Below, in pieces: positions 45,301-56,100 of a stretch of DNA of 64,000 bases. Each line of letters opens with the position of its first letter. Positions within the stretch are counted from its first letter, which is position 1. Under the pieces are notes generated by a model. The model made no database searches. It saw only the letters and a list, made by a program, of their open reading frames with translations, and was not told the origin of the DNA. The DNA comes from Tubulanus polymorphus (Eukaryota > Nemertea > Palaeonemertea > Tubulaniformes > Tubulanidae). The stretch spans positions 10,597,414 through 10,661,413 of the forward strand of contig NC_134034.1 of the NCBI RefSeq assembly GCF_964204645.1, given 5' to 3'. The position numbers and the translations under genes are program-made.

Positions 45301-48300
45301 AATTGTACGCCCTCTGTGGGATTTTCAGGGAACTAAAATCACAATAGATCTATTGTGTCTGAATTGATGGAAATGTTCGTGTAATAGTATGTGGTAGTGA
45401 TAAGAGGTCAATCAGTGCACTGAGAATGTTACTGTGGCAATCGAGGGTCCAGCGATGTATCAACGTATACTGAATATATATGAATCGTAATTTATGAGAG
45501 AAATTAAAACAATGGGTTTTTCGTCTTTATTTGAAATGAAATGTTAAAATTCTCTTACATTTTTCTTAAATTGTGAGTTTTATTCGTTAACTGAATCAGA
45601 AAGTGGCTTGTCCATAAAATACCGAGATGAGTTTTGTCTTCTTTATCAATAAATCGTTTTATTATGAATAAATTAGTTTCTCATTGTGGGTGGTCTTAGT
45701 GCTGAATAGAGGATAAACAGGGGTGTTGCAGGTTCGATCCTGGTCTATTCTGAGTGGTCTGAATGCTGAATAGATGATCACGATCAACACAGATGTCACA
45801 GTTCGAATCCGGCCTATCCTGAGTGTCTAATGCTGAATAGATAATCACGATCAACACAGGTGTCACAGGTTCGAATCTGGCCTATTCTGAGTGGTCTGAA
45901 TATTGAATAGATGATCACGATCAACACAGATGTCGCAGGTTCGAATCCGGCCTATTCCTACTTATTCATAGTGACCTTTAATACGAGGATGGGTGCCCCG
46001 CGTGGAAATCCTCTGATAGCCTCGATGTTGAATAAAGGATGAATAGGGATGTAACAGGTTCGAATCCGTTATATTGACATTGATTCAGATTTTACTAAAT
46101 GCTGAATAGATGATAGGGACGTTATAAACTGAATCATGTTATTACTGATTGGTATGATGACTCGAATGTATTGAAAACTCTATCGAAATCTTTACAATAG
46201 ATCGATTGTCACTTTAGTTCAGTGAAAACCCGATAGAGGGCGTATAACCTTGAAATACCCTTTAGACCTAAGAGAAAGTTACAAAAACCTCCCGAAATCC
46301 CTATAGATAGTTCGTTAAACACATCTATGAATTCAAAATCAATTCAATTTTTTTGTAAAGTAGTTAATTAGGCAACGTAATTATTTGTCTAACGTATTTG
46401 AGCTTTTGTAGAAACGACTGAATTTTCCCTGTTTAGTTCCCAGATATTCCGCATGATGGCGCCACCTTCTTTATCTGGTGGTTATAATTGTTCCTTCCCC
46501 AAAATATCAGTCGTTTCTAAATAAGCTCAAATACGTAAGACAAATAATTACGTTGCCTAATTAACTAATTTACGAGTAATTTGAACAGGTTTCGAATTCA
46601 TAGATATATTTCAAACACTTTAAAGCCTCATTTCGGGAAGTTGTTATAACTTTCTCTGGGGTCTAAAGGGTATTTCTCAATTGTACGCCCTCTGTGGGAT
46701 TTTCAGGGAACTAAAATCACAATAGATCTATTGTGTCTGAATTGATGGAAATGTTCGTGTAATAGTATGTGGTAGTGATAAGAGGTCAATCAGTGCACTG
46801 AGAATGTTACTGTGGCAATCGAGGGTCCAGCGATGTATCAACGTATACTGAATATATATGAATCGTAATTTATGAGAGAAATTAAAACAATGGGTTTTTC
46901 GTCTTTATTTGAAATGAAATGTTAAAATTCTCTTACATTTTTCTTAAATTGTGAGTTTAATTCGTTAACTGAATCAGTGGCATGTCCATAAAATACCAGA
47001 ATGAGTTTTGTCTTCTTCATCAATAAATCGTTTTATTATGAATAAATAAGTTTCTTATTGTGAGTGGTCTTAGTGCTGAATAGAGGATAAACAGGGGTGT
47101 TGCAGGTTCGATCCTGGCTTATTCTGAGTGGTCTGAATGCTGAATAGATGATCACGATCAACACAGGTGTCGCGGGTTCGAATCCGGCCTATTCCGACTT
47201 ATTCATAGTGACCTTTAATACGAGGATGGGAGCCCCGCGTGGAAATCCTCTGATAGCCTCGATGTTGAATAAAGGATGAATAGGGGTGTAACAGGTTCGA
47301 ATCCGTTATATTGACATTGATTCAGATTTTACTGGATGCTGAATAGATGACAGGGACGTTATAAACTGAATCCAGTTATTACTGATTGGTATGATGACTC
47401 GAATCGAGACCAGCAATCCGTTAAACATGTTGTAAACTGTTTTTACTGTTATATATCCCTTTATATAAAATGTATTGAAAACTCTATCGTAATCTTTACA
47501 ATAGATCGATTGTCACTTTAGTTCAGTGAAAACCCGATAGAGGGCATATAACCTTGAAATACCCTTTAGACCTCAGAGAAAGTTACAAAAACCTCCCGAA
47601 ATCCCTATAGATAGTTCGTTAAACACATCTATGAATTCAAAATCAATTCAATTTTTTCGTAAATTAGTTAATTAGGCAACGTAATTATTTGTCTAACGTA
47701 TTTGAGATTTTGTAGAAACGACTGAATTTTCCCTGTTTAGTTCCCAGAAATTCCGCATGATGGCGCCACCTTCTTTATCTGGTGGTTATAATTGTTCCTT
47801 CCCCAAAATATCAGTCGTTTCTAAATAAGCTCAAATACGTTAGACAAATAATTACGTTGCCTAATTAACTAATTTACGAGTAATTTGAACAGGTTTTGAA
47901 TTCATAGATATATTTCCAACACTTTTAAGCCTCATTTCGGGAGGTTGTTATAACTTTCTCTGGGGTCTAAAGGGTATTTCTCAATTGTACAACCTCTGTG
48001 GGATTTTCAGGGAACTAAAATCACAATAGATCTATTGTGTCTGAATTGATGGAAATTTTCGTGTAATAGTATGTGGTCGGAATAAGAGGTCAATCAGAGC
48101 GCTGAGAATGTTACTGTGGCAATCGAGGGTCCAACGATGTATCAACGTATACTGAATATGTATGAATTGTAATTTATGAGAGAAAGTAAAACAATGGGTT
48201 TTTCGCCTTTATTTGAAATGAAATGTTAAAATTCTCTTACATTTTTCTAAAATTGTGAGTTTAATTCGTTAACTGAATCCGACAGTGGCTTGTCCATAAA

Positions 48301-50660
48301 ATACCAAAATGAGTTTTGTCTTCTTTATCAATAAATCGTTTTATTATGAATAAATTAGTTTCTTAGTGTGAGTGGTCTTAGTGCTGAAAAGAGGATAAAC
48401 AGGGGTGTTGCAGGTTCGATCCTGGCCTATTCTGAGTGGTCTGAATGCTGAATAGATGATCACGATCAACACAGGTGTCGCAGGTTCGAATCCGGCACAT
48501 TCCTACTTATTCATAGTGACCTTTAATACGACGATGGGGGCCCCGCGTGGAAATCATCTGATAGCCTCGATGTTAAATAAAGGATGAATAGGGGTGTAAC
48601 AGGTTCGAACCCGTTATATCGACATTGATTCAGATTTTACTGGATGCTGAATAGATGAAAAAGACGTCTTAAACTGAATCCAGTTATTACTGATTGGTAT
48701 GATGACTCGAATCGAGACCAGCAATCCGTTAAACATGTTGTAAACTTTCTTTACTGTTATATATCCTTTTATAAAATGTATTGAAAACTCTATCGTAATC
48801 TTTACAATAGATCGATTGTCATTTTAGTTCAGTGAAAACCCGATAGAGGGCGTATAACCTTGAAATACCCTTTAGACCTCAGAGAAAGTTACAAAAACCT
48901 CCCGAAATCCCTATGGATAGTTCGTTAAACACATCTATGAATTCAAAATCAATTCAATTTTTTCGTAAATTAGTTAATTAGGCAACGTAATTATTTGTCT
49001 AACGTATTTGAGCTCTTTTAGAAACGACTGAATTTTCCCTGTTTAGTTCCCAGAAATTCCGCATGATGGCGCCACCTTCTTTAACTGATCGTTTTTTCCT
49101 TCCCCAAAATGTCAGTCGTTTCTAAATAAGCTCAAATACGTTAGACAAATAATTACGTTGCCTAATTAACTAATTTACGAGTAATTTGAACAGGTTTTGA
49201 ATTCGTAGATATATTTCGAACACTTTAAAGCCTCATTTCGGGAAGTTGTTTAAACTTTCTCTGGGGTCTAAAGGGTATTTCTCAATTGTGCGCCCTCTGT
49301 GGGATTTTCAGGGAACTAAAATCACAATAGATCTATTGTGTCTGAATTGATGGAAATTTTCGTGTAATAGTAACTGGTAGCGATAAGAGGTCAATCAGTG
49401 CGCTGAGAATGTTACTGTGGCAATCGAGGGTCCAACGATACAGTTTTATGTATCCACGTATACTGAATATGTATGAATTGTAATTTATGAGAGAAAATTA
49501 AAACAATGGGTTTTTCGTCTTTATTTGAAGTGAAATGTTAAAATTCTCTTACATTTTTATTAAATTGTGTGTTTAATCCGTTAATTGAATCAGAAAGTGG
49601 CTTGTCCACAAAATACCAAAATGAGTTTTGTCTTCTTTATCAATAAATCGTATTATTATGAATAAATTAGTTTCTTAGTGTGAGTGATCTTAGTGCTGAA
49701 TAGAGGATAAACAGGGGTATGGCAGGTTCGATCCTGGCCTATTCTGAGTGGTCTGAATGCTGAATAGATGATCACGATCAACACAGATGTCGCAGGTTCG
49801 AATCCGGCCCATTCCTACTTATTCATAGTGACCTTTAATACGAGGATGGGGGCCCCGCGTGGAAATCCTCTGATAGCCTCGATGTTGAATAAAGGATGAA
49901 AAGGGGTGTAACAGGTTCGAATCCGTTATATTGACATTGATTCAGATTTTACTGGATGCTGAATAGATGAAAAAGACGTCTTAAACTGAATCCAGTTATT
50001 ACTGATTGGTATGATGACTCGAATCGAGACCAGCAATCCGTTAAACATGTTGTAAACTGTTTTTACTGTTATATATCCTTTTCTACGAAATGTATTGAAA
50101 ACCCTATCGAAATCTTTACAATAGATCTATTGCGATTTTAGTTCAGTGAAAACCCGACAGAGGGCGTATAACCTTGAAATACCCTTTAGACCGCAGAGAA
50201 AGTTACAAAAACCTCCCGAAATCCCTATGGATAGTTCGTTAAACACATCTATGAATTCAAAATCAATTCAATTTTTTGGTAAATTAGTTAATTAGGCAAC
50301 GTAATTATTTGTCTAACGTATTTGAGCTTTTTTAGAAACGACTGAATTTCCCTGTTTAGTTCCCAGAAATTCCGCATAATGGCGCCACCTTCTTAACTGG
50401 TCGTTTTTTCCTTCCCCAAAATGTCAGTCGTTTCTAAATAAGCTCAAATACGTTATCAAATAATTACGTTACCAGATTAGTTAATTTACGAGTTATTTGA
50501 ACTGGTTTTGAATTCATAGATATATTTCAAACTCTCTATTGTTTCATTTCGGGAGGTTTTTCTATTTTTCTCCGGGGTCCAAAGAGTATTTCTCAATTGT
50601 ACGCCCTCTGTTGGATTTTCAATGAACTAAAATCACAATAGATCTATTGTGTTTGAATTG
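42400..50660. repeat. Satellite-like array of ~1.3-1.45 kb units with inverted repeats and B-box motifs
   Basis: Anchors of the word TGCTGAATA(A/G)AGGATAAACAG lie at 42936, 44253, 45700, 47074, 48382 and 49694, giving periods of 1317, 1447, 1374, 1308 and 1312 bp. Each unit has (a) a segment with three to six copies of a 65-70 bp subrepeat containing GGTTCGAATCC or GGTTCGATCC, (b) a large inverted repeat with arms of about 230 nt, and (c) an AT-rich linker. Period changes come from subrepeat number. Units are highly similar. The array starts in the 3' flank of PAN paralogue 3, and its arms resemble 3' sequence of paralogue 2. No protein frame and no full tRNA are present. Confidence 0.85.
43355..43900. 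repeat. Large inverted repeat within array unit 1
   Basis: The left arm runs CAATAGATCGATTGTCACTT, AGAGGGCGTATAACCTTGAA, ... GTAGAAACGACTGA. The right arm returns TCAGTCGTTTCTAAATAAGC, ... TACGCCCTCTGTGGG, ... ACAATAGATCTATTGTG. The spacer of about 90 bp includes CCGCATGATGGCGCCACC. Matching palindromes lie at about 44815-45357, 46195-46736, 47495-48039, 48805-49340 and 50115-50651. Arms are imperfect but pair along their length. Confidence 0.8.
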
Positions 50661-50671
50661 ATAGAAATATT

Positions 50672-50673
50672 AA

Positions 50674-50766
<93 letters not shown>

Positions 50767-50816
50767 CAGCAGCAGCAGTAGTAGCAGCAGCAGCGGCAGC
50801 AGCAGCAGTAGTAGTA
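50672..50816. repeat. (TAG)n/(CAG)n microsatellite
   Basis: About 30 TAG units followed by mixed CAG/TAG units, ending the last array unit abruptly. Poly-Val/Ala open frames here are artefacts. Confidence 0.95.
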
Positions 50817-51991
50817 ACAAGAGGTCATCCAGTTCGCTGAGAATGCTTCTCTGGCAATCGAGGATTAAATGATGTATCAGCGTCTACTAAATGAATATGA
50901 ATTGCAATTGCATATTAAAACATGGGTTTTTCTTTTTATCAATAAATACTTTTCGCAAAAATATTTGTATGTGTTACTTATTCTGAGTGTTCAAAATGTT
51001 GAAAAGTAGGTAAACCAGGTTCGAACTCGGCCTATTTTAACTCGATTCTGTGTTCTGGATAAACCCGGGACATCCCTTATCCTCTGTCGGTGGTGTGATT
51101 ATCGCGGCATCTACCTGGTGATGATCTTTCTCCTTCAAATCAGTCTTATATCATATACACGAATGCAAGAGCGTCTCTTGTCTCTCCTAGATTTACTGTT
51201 TCAAATAGTAGGTATCAATATCCCGGGTTCGAACCTTGTTTATCCGCGATTCGGCATCAGGTCCATTGATAATCAGTAGGTGAATTGATTGCGTACACTG
51301 GTAGTTCTGTGTTTTTTCGATAGATGGCGCACGTGAAATATAGCTCATCGCAAATCTTCGCCATTATTATATGTAAAAATTTGACAGTTCAGCCAAATTC
51401 CAATAGATGGCGCACATGTGGCAAGTAATCTTATTATATAGCTTTGTTATATCGTTAAGAAATTATTCCAACAAAAAAGCTGCATAGTAATTAGTAAATT
51501 TTGAAATATTTGTTTATTTACCATGTTTTAAGAAAAAGAATACAACGAATATATCGATATAGTAAAGTGATAATAATACAAAGTTGTAGGAAGATATCAT
51601 TCGCATTGATTCGAGTCGGGACCCAGTTCTAGGGTTGGTTATTGTTTTATTCAACTTTTGCAGCAAATACATAACAAGAAAAAAAGCTGTCGACTAGAAA
51701 AATTTAGCGATAGATTATGTCGAAATCGATAACAATCATTATACTACGTATCAGATATCACGATGAATAAAGAAAAGAATAAACTATGAAATCAAGATTT
51801 TATCACTCCTTGGAACTTGAAGATTGATGGACAGCTATTTAATAGTTTGTAGCCTGGAACGCCAACCGTTTCATGTTTACAATCAGTTTTTTGGAAAGTT
51901 CCGTTTTATGGTTCAATCATGTTATGGTATTATGGACGGACAATTTAAAATGTCTCAGGTGAAGTACGTCCTGAATGAAGTGCACACGATA

Positions 51992-52157
51992 AGGAGTCAT
52001 TCATTTATTACGTACGTATTAGGGGGAGGGGGAGGGGTCAGTGCAATTGCGTACTGAAATGCTTTATTTATATGAAAAAATGGCTGATTTTGCGTACAGA
52101 GGGGGAGGGGGGTTGAAAATTCAAATTTCATGCGTACGTAATAAATGAATGATCCCT
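51992..52157. mobile_element. MITE with TCATTCATTTATTACGTACG termini
   Basis: TCATTCATTTATTACGTACG at the left end and CGTACGTAATAAATGAATGA at the right end are complementary. The interior has two GGGGGAGGGG runs and no reading frame. Confidence 0.7.
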
Positions 52158-52219
52158 AAAAGATTTGAGGAATGGTGGCGACCTAAAGTTATGAATGTCT
52201 GAGGTGCATGATACCCGCT

Positions 52220-52440
52220 GAAGGGTGAGGAAGTGCAAGGTGGGGGCACAGGCTGTTAGGGTGCAGGGTCCAGGCTGATTGAGTGCAGGTTACAGGTTAA
52301 GCGCAGATTACAGGCTGAGTGTTGAGCACAGGCTGTGGGGCTGCAGGGTAAAGACTGTGGGAGTGCAGGTTATAGACTGAAGGGGTACAGGTTACAGTCT
52401 AGAGTGCAGGACGTTACAGGCTACCAGCTACATTTGACAC
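52220..52440. repeat. Degenerate ~20-bp minisatellite (GTGCAGGTTACAGGCTGA)
   Basis: About ten diverged units of 18-24 bp with GCAGGTTACAGGCTGAG-like sequence. Confidence 0.65.
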
Positions 52441-52450
52441 CTGGATCATA

Positions 52451-52628
52451 CAGCAGAACTTGCTTAATTCAGATGACTAGGGGACTGTTCAGATTTCTCT
52501 GAGTTTTAGGAAAAATCAGAATTATGAATAACAGTTTATACGGTTCCAGGTTAAACGGACCAAATATTTCAACGGAATTAATTGAATCCGGATGGATTGG
52601 AAAAATCCGATTTAAGCAAGTTCTACTG
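52451..52628. mobile_element. Tc1/pogo-like MITE, CAGYAGAACTTGCTTAA termini
   Basis: CAGCAGAACTTGCTTAATTC and the complement of CAGTAGAACTTGCTTAAATC form the ends, with TA on both flanks. No transposase. Confidence 0.65.
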
Positions 52629-52780
52629 TACCAAAAGACTAACAGATATCAGTTTCAGAATAATGCAGCATTCTAATAAGAACCAATAGATTAATAGGTT
52701 TAAATATCGTGTTTGTTGTCTTATATTCTATACGACCGGCTTTCAGCTGTCAAGGCATCGTTTTCGATTTGAATTCACGC

Positions 52781-53151
52781 TTAAAACAAAGGACCGGTTC
52801 GAAGTTCGTTTGACTGTTTACAACTCTGACACGAACAGGCGGACGGAATTCGAATATTTCGTATAATCGCGCCGGTGCTTTTGCCGTCTTTCTCGCAGCT
52901 CAATTTCACCGGTTTCTCGACGAACTTACGCGTCTGGCAACACGTGCACGTCTGCCGCTGCGGCGACATCGACGTCAGCCGGAAGGTGGCGCTGCTCTCG
53001 CAATAGCCGCGGCATTCGCGCAGGTCGTCGATGACCTCTTTGTTGCTGCAGACGCCGCGTTTCGCGTCGGTGACGGTGAAATAGTCGATCGTGTCGCGCG
53101 GACTTCCTTTCACAAGAATCGGACGGCAGTTCTCGCACTTGCTCGCTTCGC
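52781..53151 (-). CDS. Terminal exon: C-terminal cystine-knot (CTCK) domain
   Basis: A 371-nt last exon starting in phase 1. It codes a lead-in with CENC, then a complete CTCK: VCSNKEVIDDLRECRGYC, TCTCCQTRKF, KLSCEKDGK, SACSCQSC, and a short tail ending GPLF. Base composition is noticeably more GC-rich than its surroundings, as in other coding exons here. Confidence 0.85.
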
Positions 53152-56100
53152 CTGAAAAAACATTGAACCCAAAATGAAATTGCAGGAATAGAGTGTGATT
53201 GTTGACCGAGGGGTAAGGACTCTCCTTACTCCTCGCACTATATATAGTTACTCTGAATATAATGTATATTGTGTCGATATTTTTTGTAACAATTTATTTT
53301 GCAAATAAATTCATTCATTCATTCAATATTCTACAAGCATAAACTCTGAATAAATACATTTAAAAGCGACTTTCCTTTTCCTCTTCTGTACTTGTTTCAA
53401 ATAAGTAGTTCAGTTGAAAGTTACTTCCCTTCAACTGTTCAACTTCTTAATAAATACAGTTGAAAGGAACTTCCCCTGTACTTATTTCTAAATGAATAGT
53501 TCAGTTTAACCCTTTCAGTGCGTCTACACCGCAGTGCGGTGTATGAATCTGTGATGGATTTTGCTAGTACACTGCACTGCAGTGTATTGGTGTAATTAGG
53601 TTTTATCTCTATTGAAAGATGGCAGCACCTGTCAAACATAGCGAAACACAAGTAACTAACAATACACCGCACCGCGGTGTAGACGCATTATAGTGGTACG
53701 CCCGTTATTCAACACACTGGGTTTAATTTTTCAAAATTTTCAAATTATCTCCAGCACTAAAGGGTATTGATTAGTCAGCACTGAAAGGGTTAAAGGAAAA
53801 GGTACTTCCCTTCAACTGTTCATATTCCTAAAACGGCCAGACAGCGAGTGTACCGGAATGATATTTACCTGCAGGTTTACACAGACGACAACAACCTTCA
53901 TCATCGAATTCAGGTTCCGTCTGAAAACAGAAAACATAAAATATGTCTAATGTTAATCTGTATAGAACTGATTTTCGAATCACTCCGGAGTCGAGAAGTA
54001 AAATCCAGAAGTCAGTTCTGCGGTTCACGGTTAACAATGACTCAAATGAGTCAAATTCTAACCAACAGCTGTGGAACTGGGTCAAAAGTCTTCTGAAGTC
54101 CGTTCCATCGCAGCCTTGCTGAATTGTGACCAGCTCTATGACCGGACTCAAACAGAAAGACCGAAGTAATGATGATCTCCTTCCGGACACGGGTTTTAAT
54201 GGGCGAATCACGAGTTAAATCAACAACAAAAAAAAACATCAGTCTGATTTACCGCGTTGCATGTTCGTAGCAGCACCGGACAAGTCCTCAACGTTTCTAT
54301 GACGAAAACTTCGGTTTTATTGCGCGTCAAGTAACACGTCGCTTCGTAACACGTTTTATTCGTAGCTATCGATTCCCCAGGCTAAAAAAAATTAAGATGA
54401 AATCGGTTTTTTTTCAATATCAAATTTAGCTTGATGATGTCATAGGGGGATTTTAAGGAAGCAACCATCTTTTTAGTTCGATGATTTCATAGGGGGATTT
54501 TCAGAAGCAGCCATCTTTTTAGTTTGATGATATCATAGGGGGATTTTAAGGAAGCGGCCATCTTTTTAGTTTGATGATGTCATAGGAGTTATCTAGTGGA
54601 AGCAGCCATCGTTCTGGAAGGTTCTTAGATCAGGGGCCAGTTGTTTAAAAGTAGGTTTAGAGTTACCACGCGGATAAACGCCAAACTAACAATGAACATT
54701 GATACAAGAAAAATAATCTTTGAAAATCAACCGGTCGATCGAATCAGGTTCGTTTAAAAGGTTCGTACCTTGTAAATGACTCCGTCGACTACGCAGCACA
54801 TTTCGTGGTACGTATGTATGGTGACGTCATCCTTCGGGTTGTCCCGTTTACACGCGAATAATTTACACGGTTGAGCCGGGTCGACCCAGGTTTCAGTGTC
54901 CTACGAGAAAAAATATAACGGCTTTTAATTAATACTGTGGATCCAGTTCAACAGTTGTGTGGTTTTGATATCACTCTGAACCCAGTTCCAAAGTTGTGTG
55001 TGTTTAATTTGTCTCTAGATCCAGTTCCACAGTTGCGTGGATTTAATTTGAGTCAGGACCCAGTCAGGTTTAATTTAACTCTGGAATCAGTTCCACAGGT
55101 TTAAGACTTAGAACCCAATTCTACAGTTGTGTGGGTTTAATTTGACTTTGGAGCCAATTCCACGATTGAACTCTGGAACCAATTGTGTGGATTTAATACG
55201 GTGATCTTGACGAGTTAAGTTTTCATCGGTAAATAATCAATTTTTTTTAAACTCTGGGTCAAATTTCACTCCAGACTGAACTGCAAAATCGGATCCATTC
55301 AAGTCTATCGTGTGGTTGACTCCAATAAAGAGGTCGGATCTTACTCCGAACTTACGTTAAACATTTTACTTTCGCCGTTAATCTTCGCGATGCATCTGTT
55401 TCTGATCGTCTCCTTACAGCAGACGTCGGTGCCGTCTTCGATGTAGTCCTCGTCGGGCGGTTTCGTCGGACATTTCTCGTCGATGCACTTCGCTTCGGCG
55501 CGTTTGGTCACATCGTCGATGACGACGCATTCGCACTCGCGACAATGTCCCACGTACCAGACGTCACCCGGCTAAACGGAAATAAACCGACAGTAGAGAA
55601 AGCAAGTCAATCTTTTCCACCCATTTATAAATTCCCTGATTCTTACTTGTGATTACACAAAATTCTTTAAGTGAATCAGAGAAATTTCTAGGTTTACTAC
55701 GTTAAAATTCATTCATTTATCATTGAATCACGTATTGATAAAGAAACACATCCGAATTCCATGAGTTTTCTAGGTTTTTAGTAAAATTTGTTAAATCTCT
55801 AATTTTTTCTAGATTTTTCTGATTCCCCGAGTTTTCCAGAATGAACTGGCACAAAATGAATTGGTGCTGCTACTACTGAGATTTGAGCGAAGTCTACTGT
55901 ACCATCCAACTCAGATATCACTCTCGAGTCAAAAGATCAGATTTGAGCGGAGTCTACTGTACCATCCAACTTAGATATCACTGTCAAGTCAAAAGATCCG
56001 ACTTGAGCGGAGTCTACTGTACCATCCAACTCAGATATCACTCTCAAGTCAAAAGATCCGACTTGAGCGGAGTCTACTGTATCATCCAACTCAGATATCA

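Larger units (their letters stand above)
50817..52780. other. Intergenic, repeat remnants, no gene recognised
   Basis: Two solitary B-box-like words (AGGTTCGAACTCGG near 51017 and GGGTTCGAACCTTG near 51224) are array relics. A MITE (51992-52157), a minisatellite (52220-52440) and a Tc1/pogo-like MITE (52451-52628) follow. The region is also the 3' flank of the minus-strand mucin-like gene that ends at 52781. Confidence 0.55.

Noticed and set aside
42900-50660. CRISPR-like array
   Set aside because: Eukaryotic sequence; units are over 1 kb with inverted repeats, not short direct repeats with unique spacers.
42900-51240. tRNA genes suggested by many GGTTCGAATCC words
   Set aside because: No A box, acceptor stem or anticodon arm at tRNA spacing; only B-box-like words in tandem repeats.
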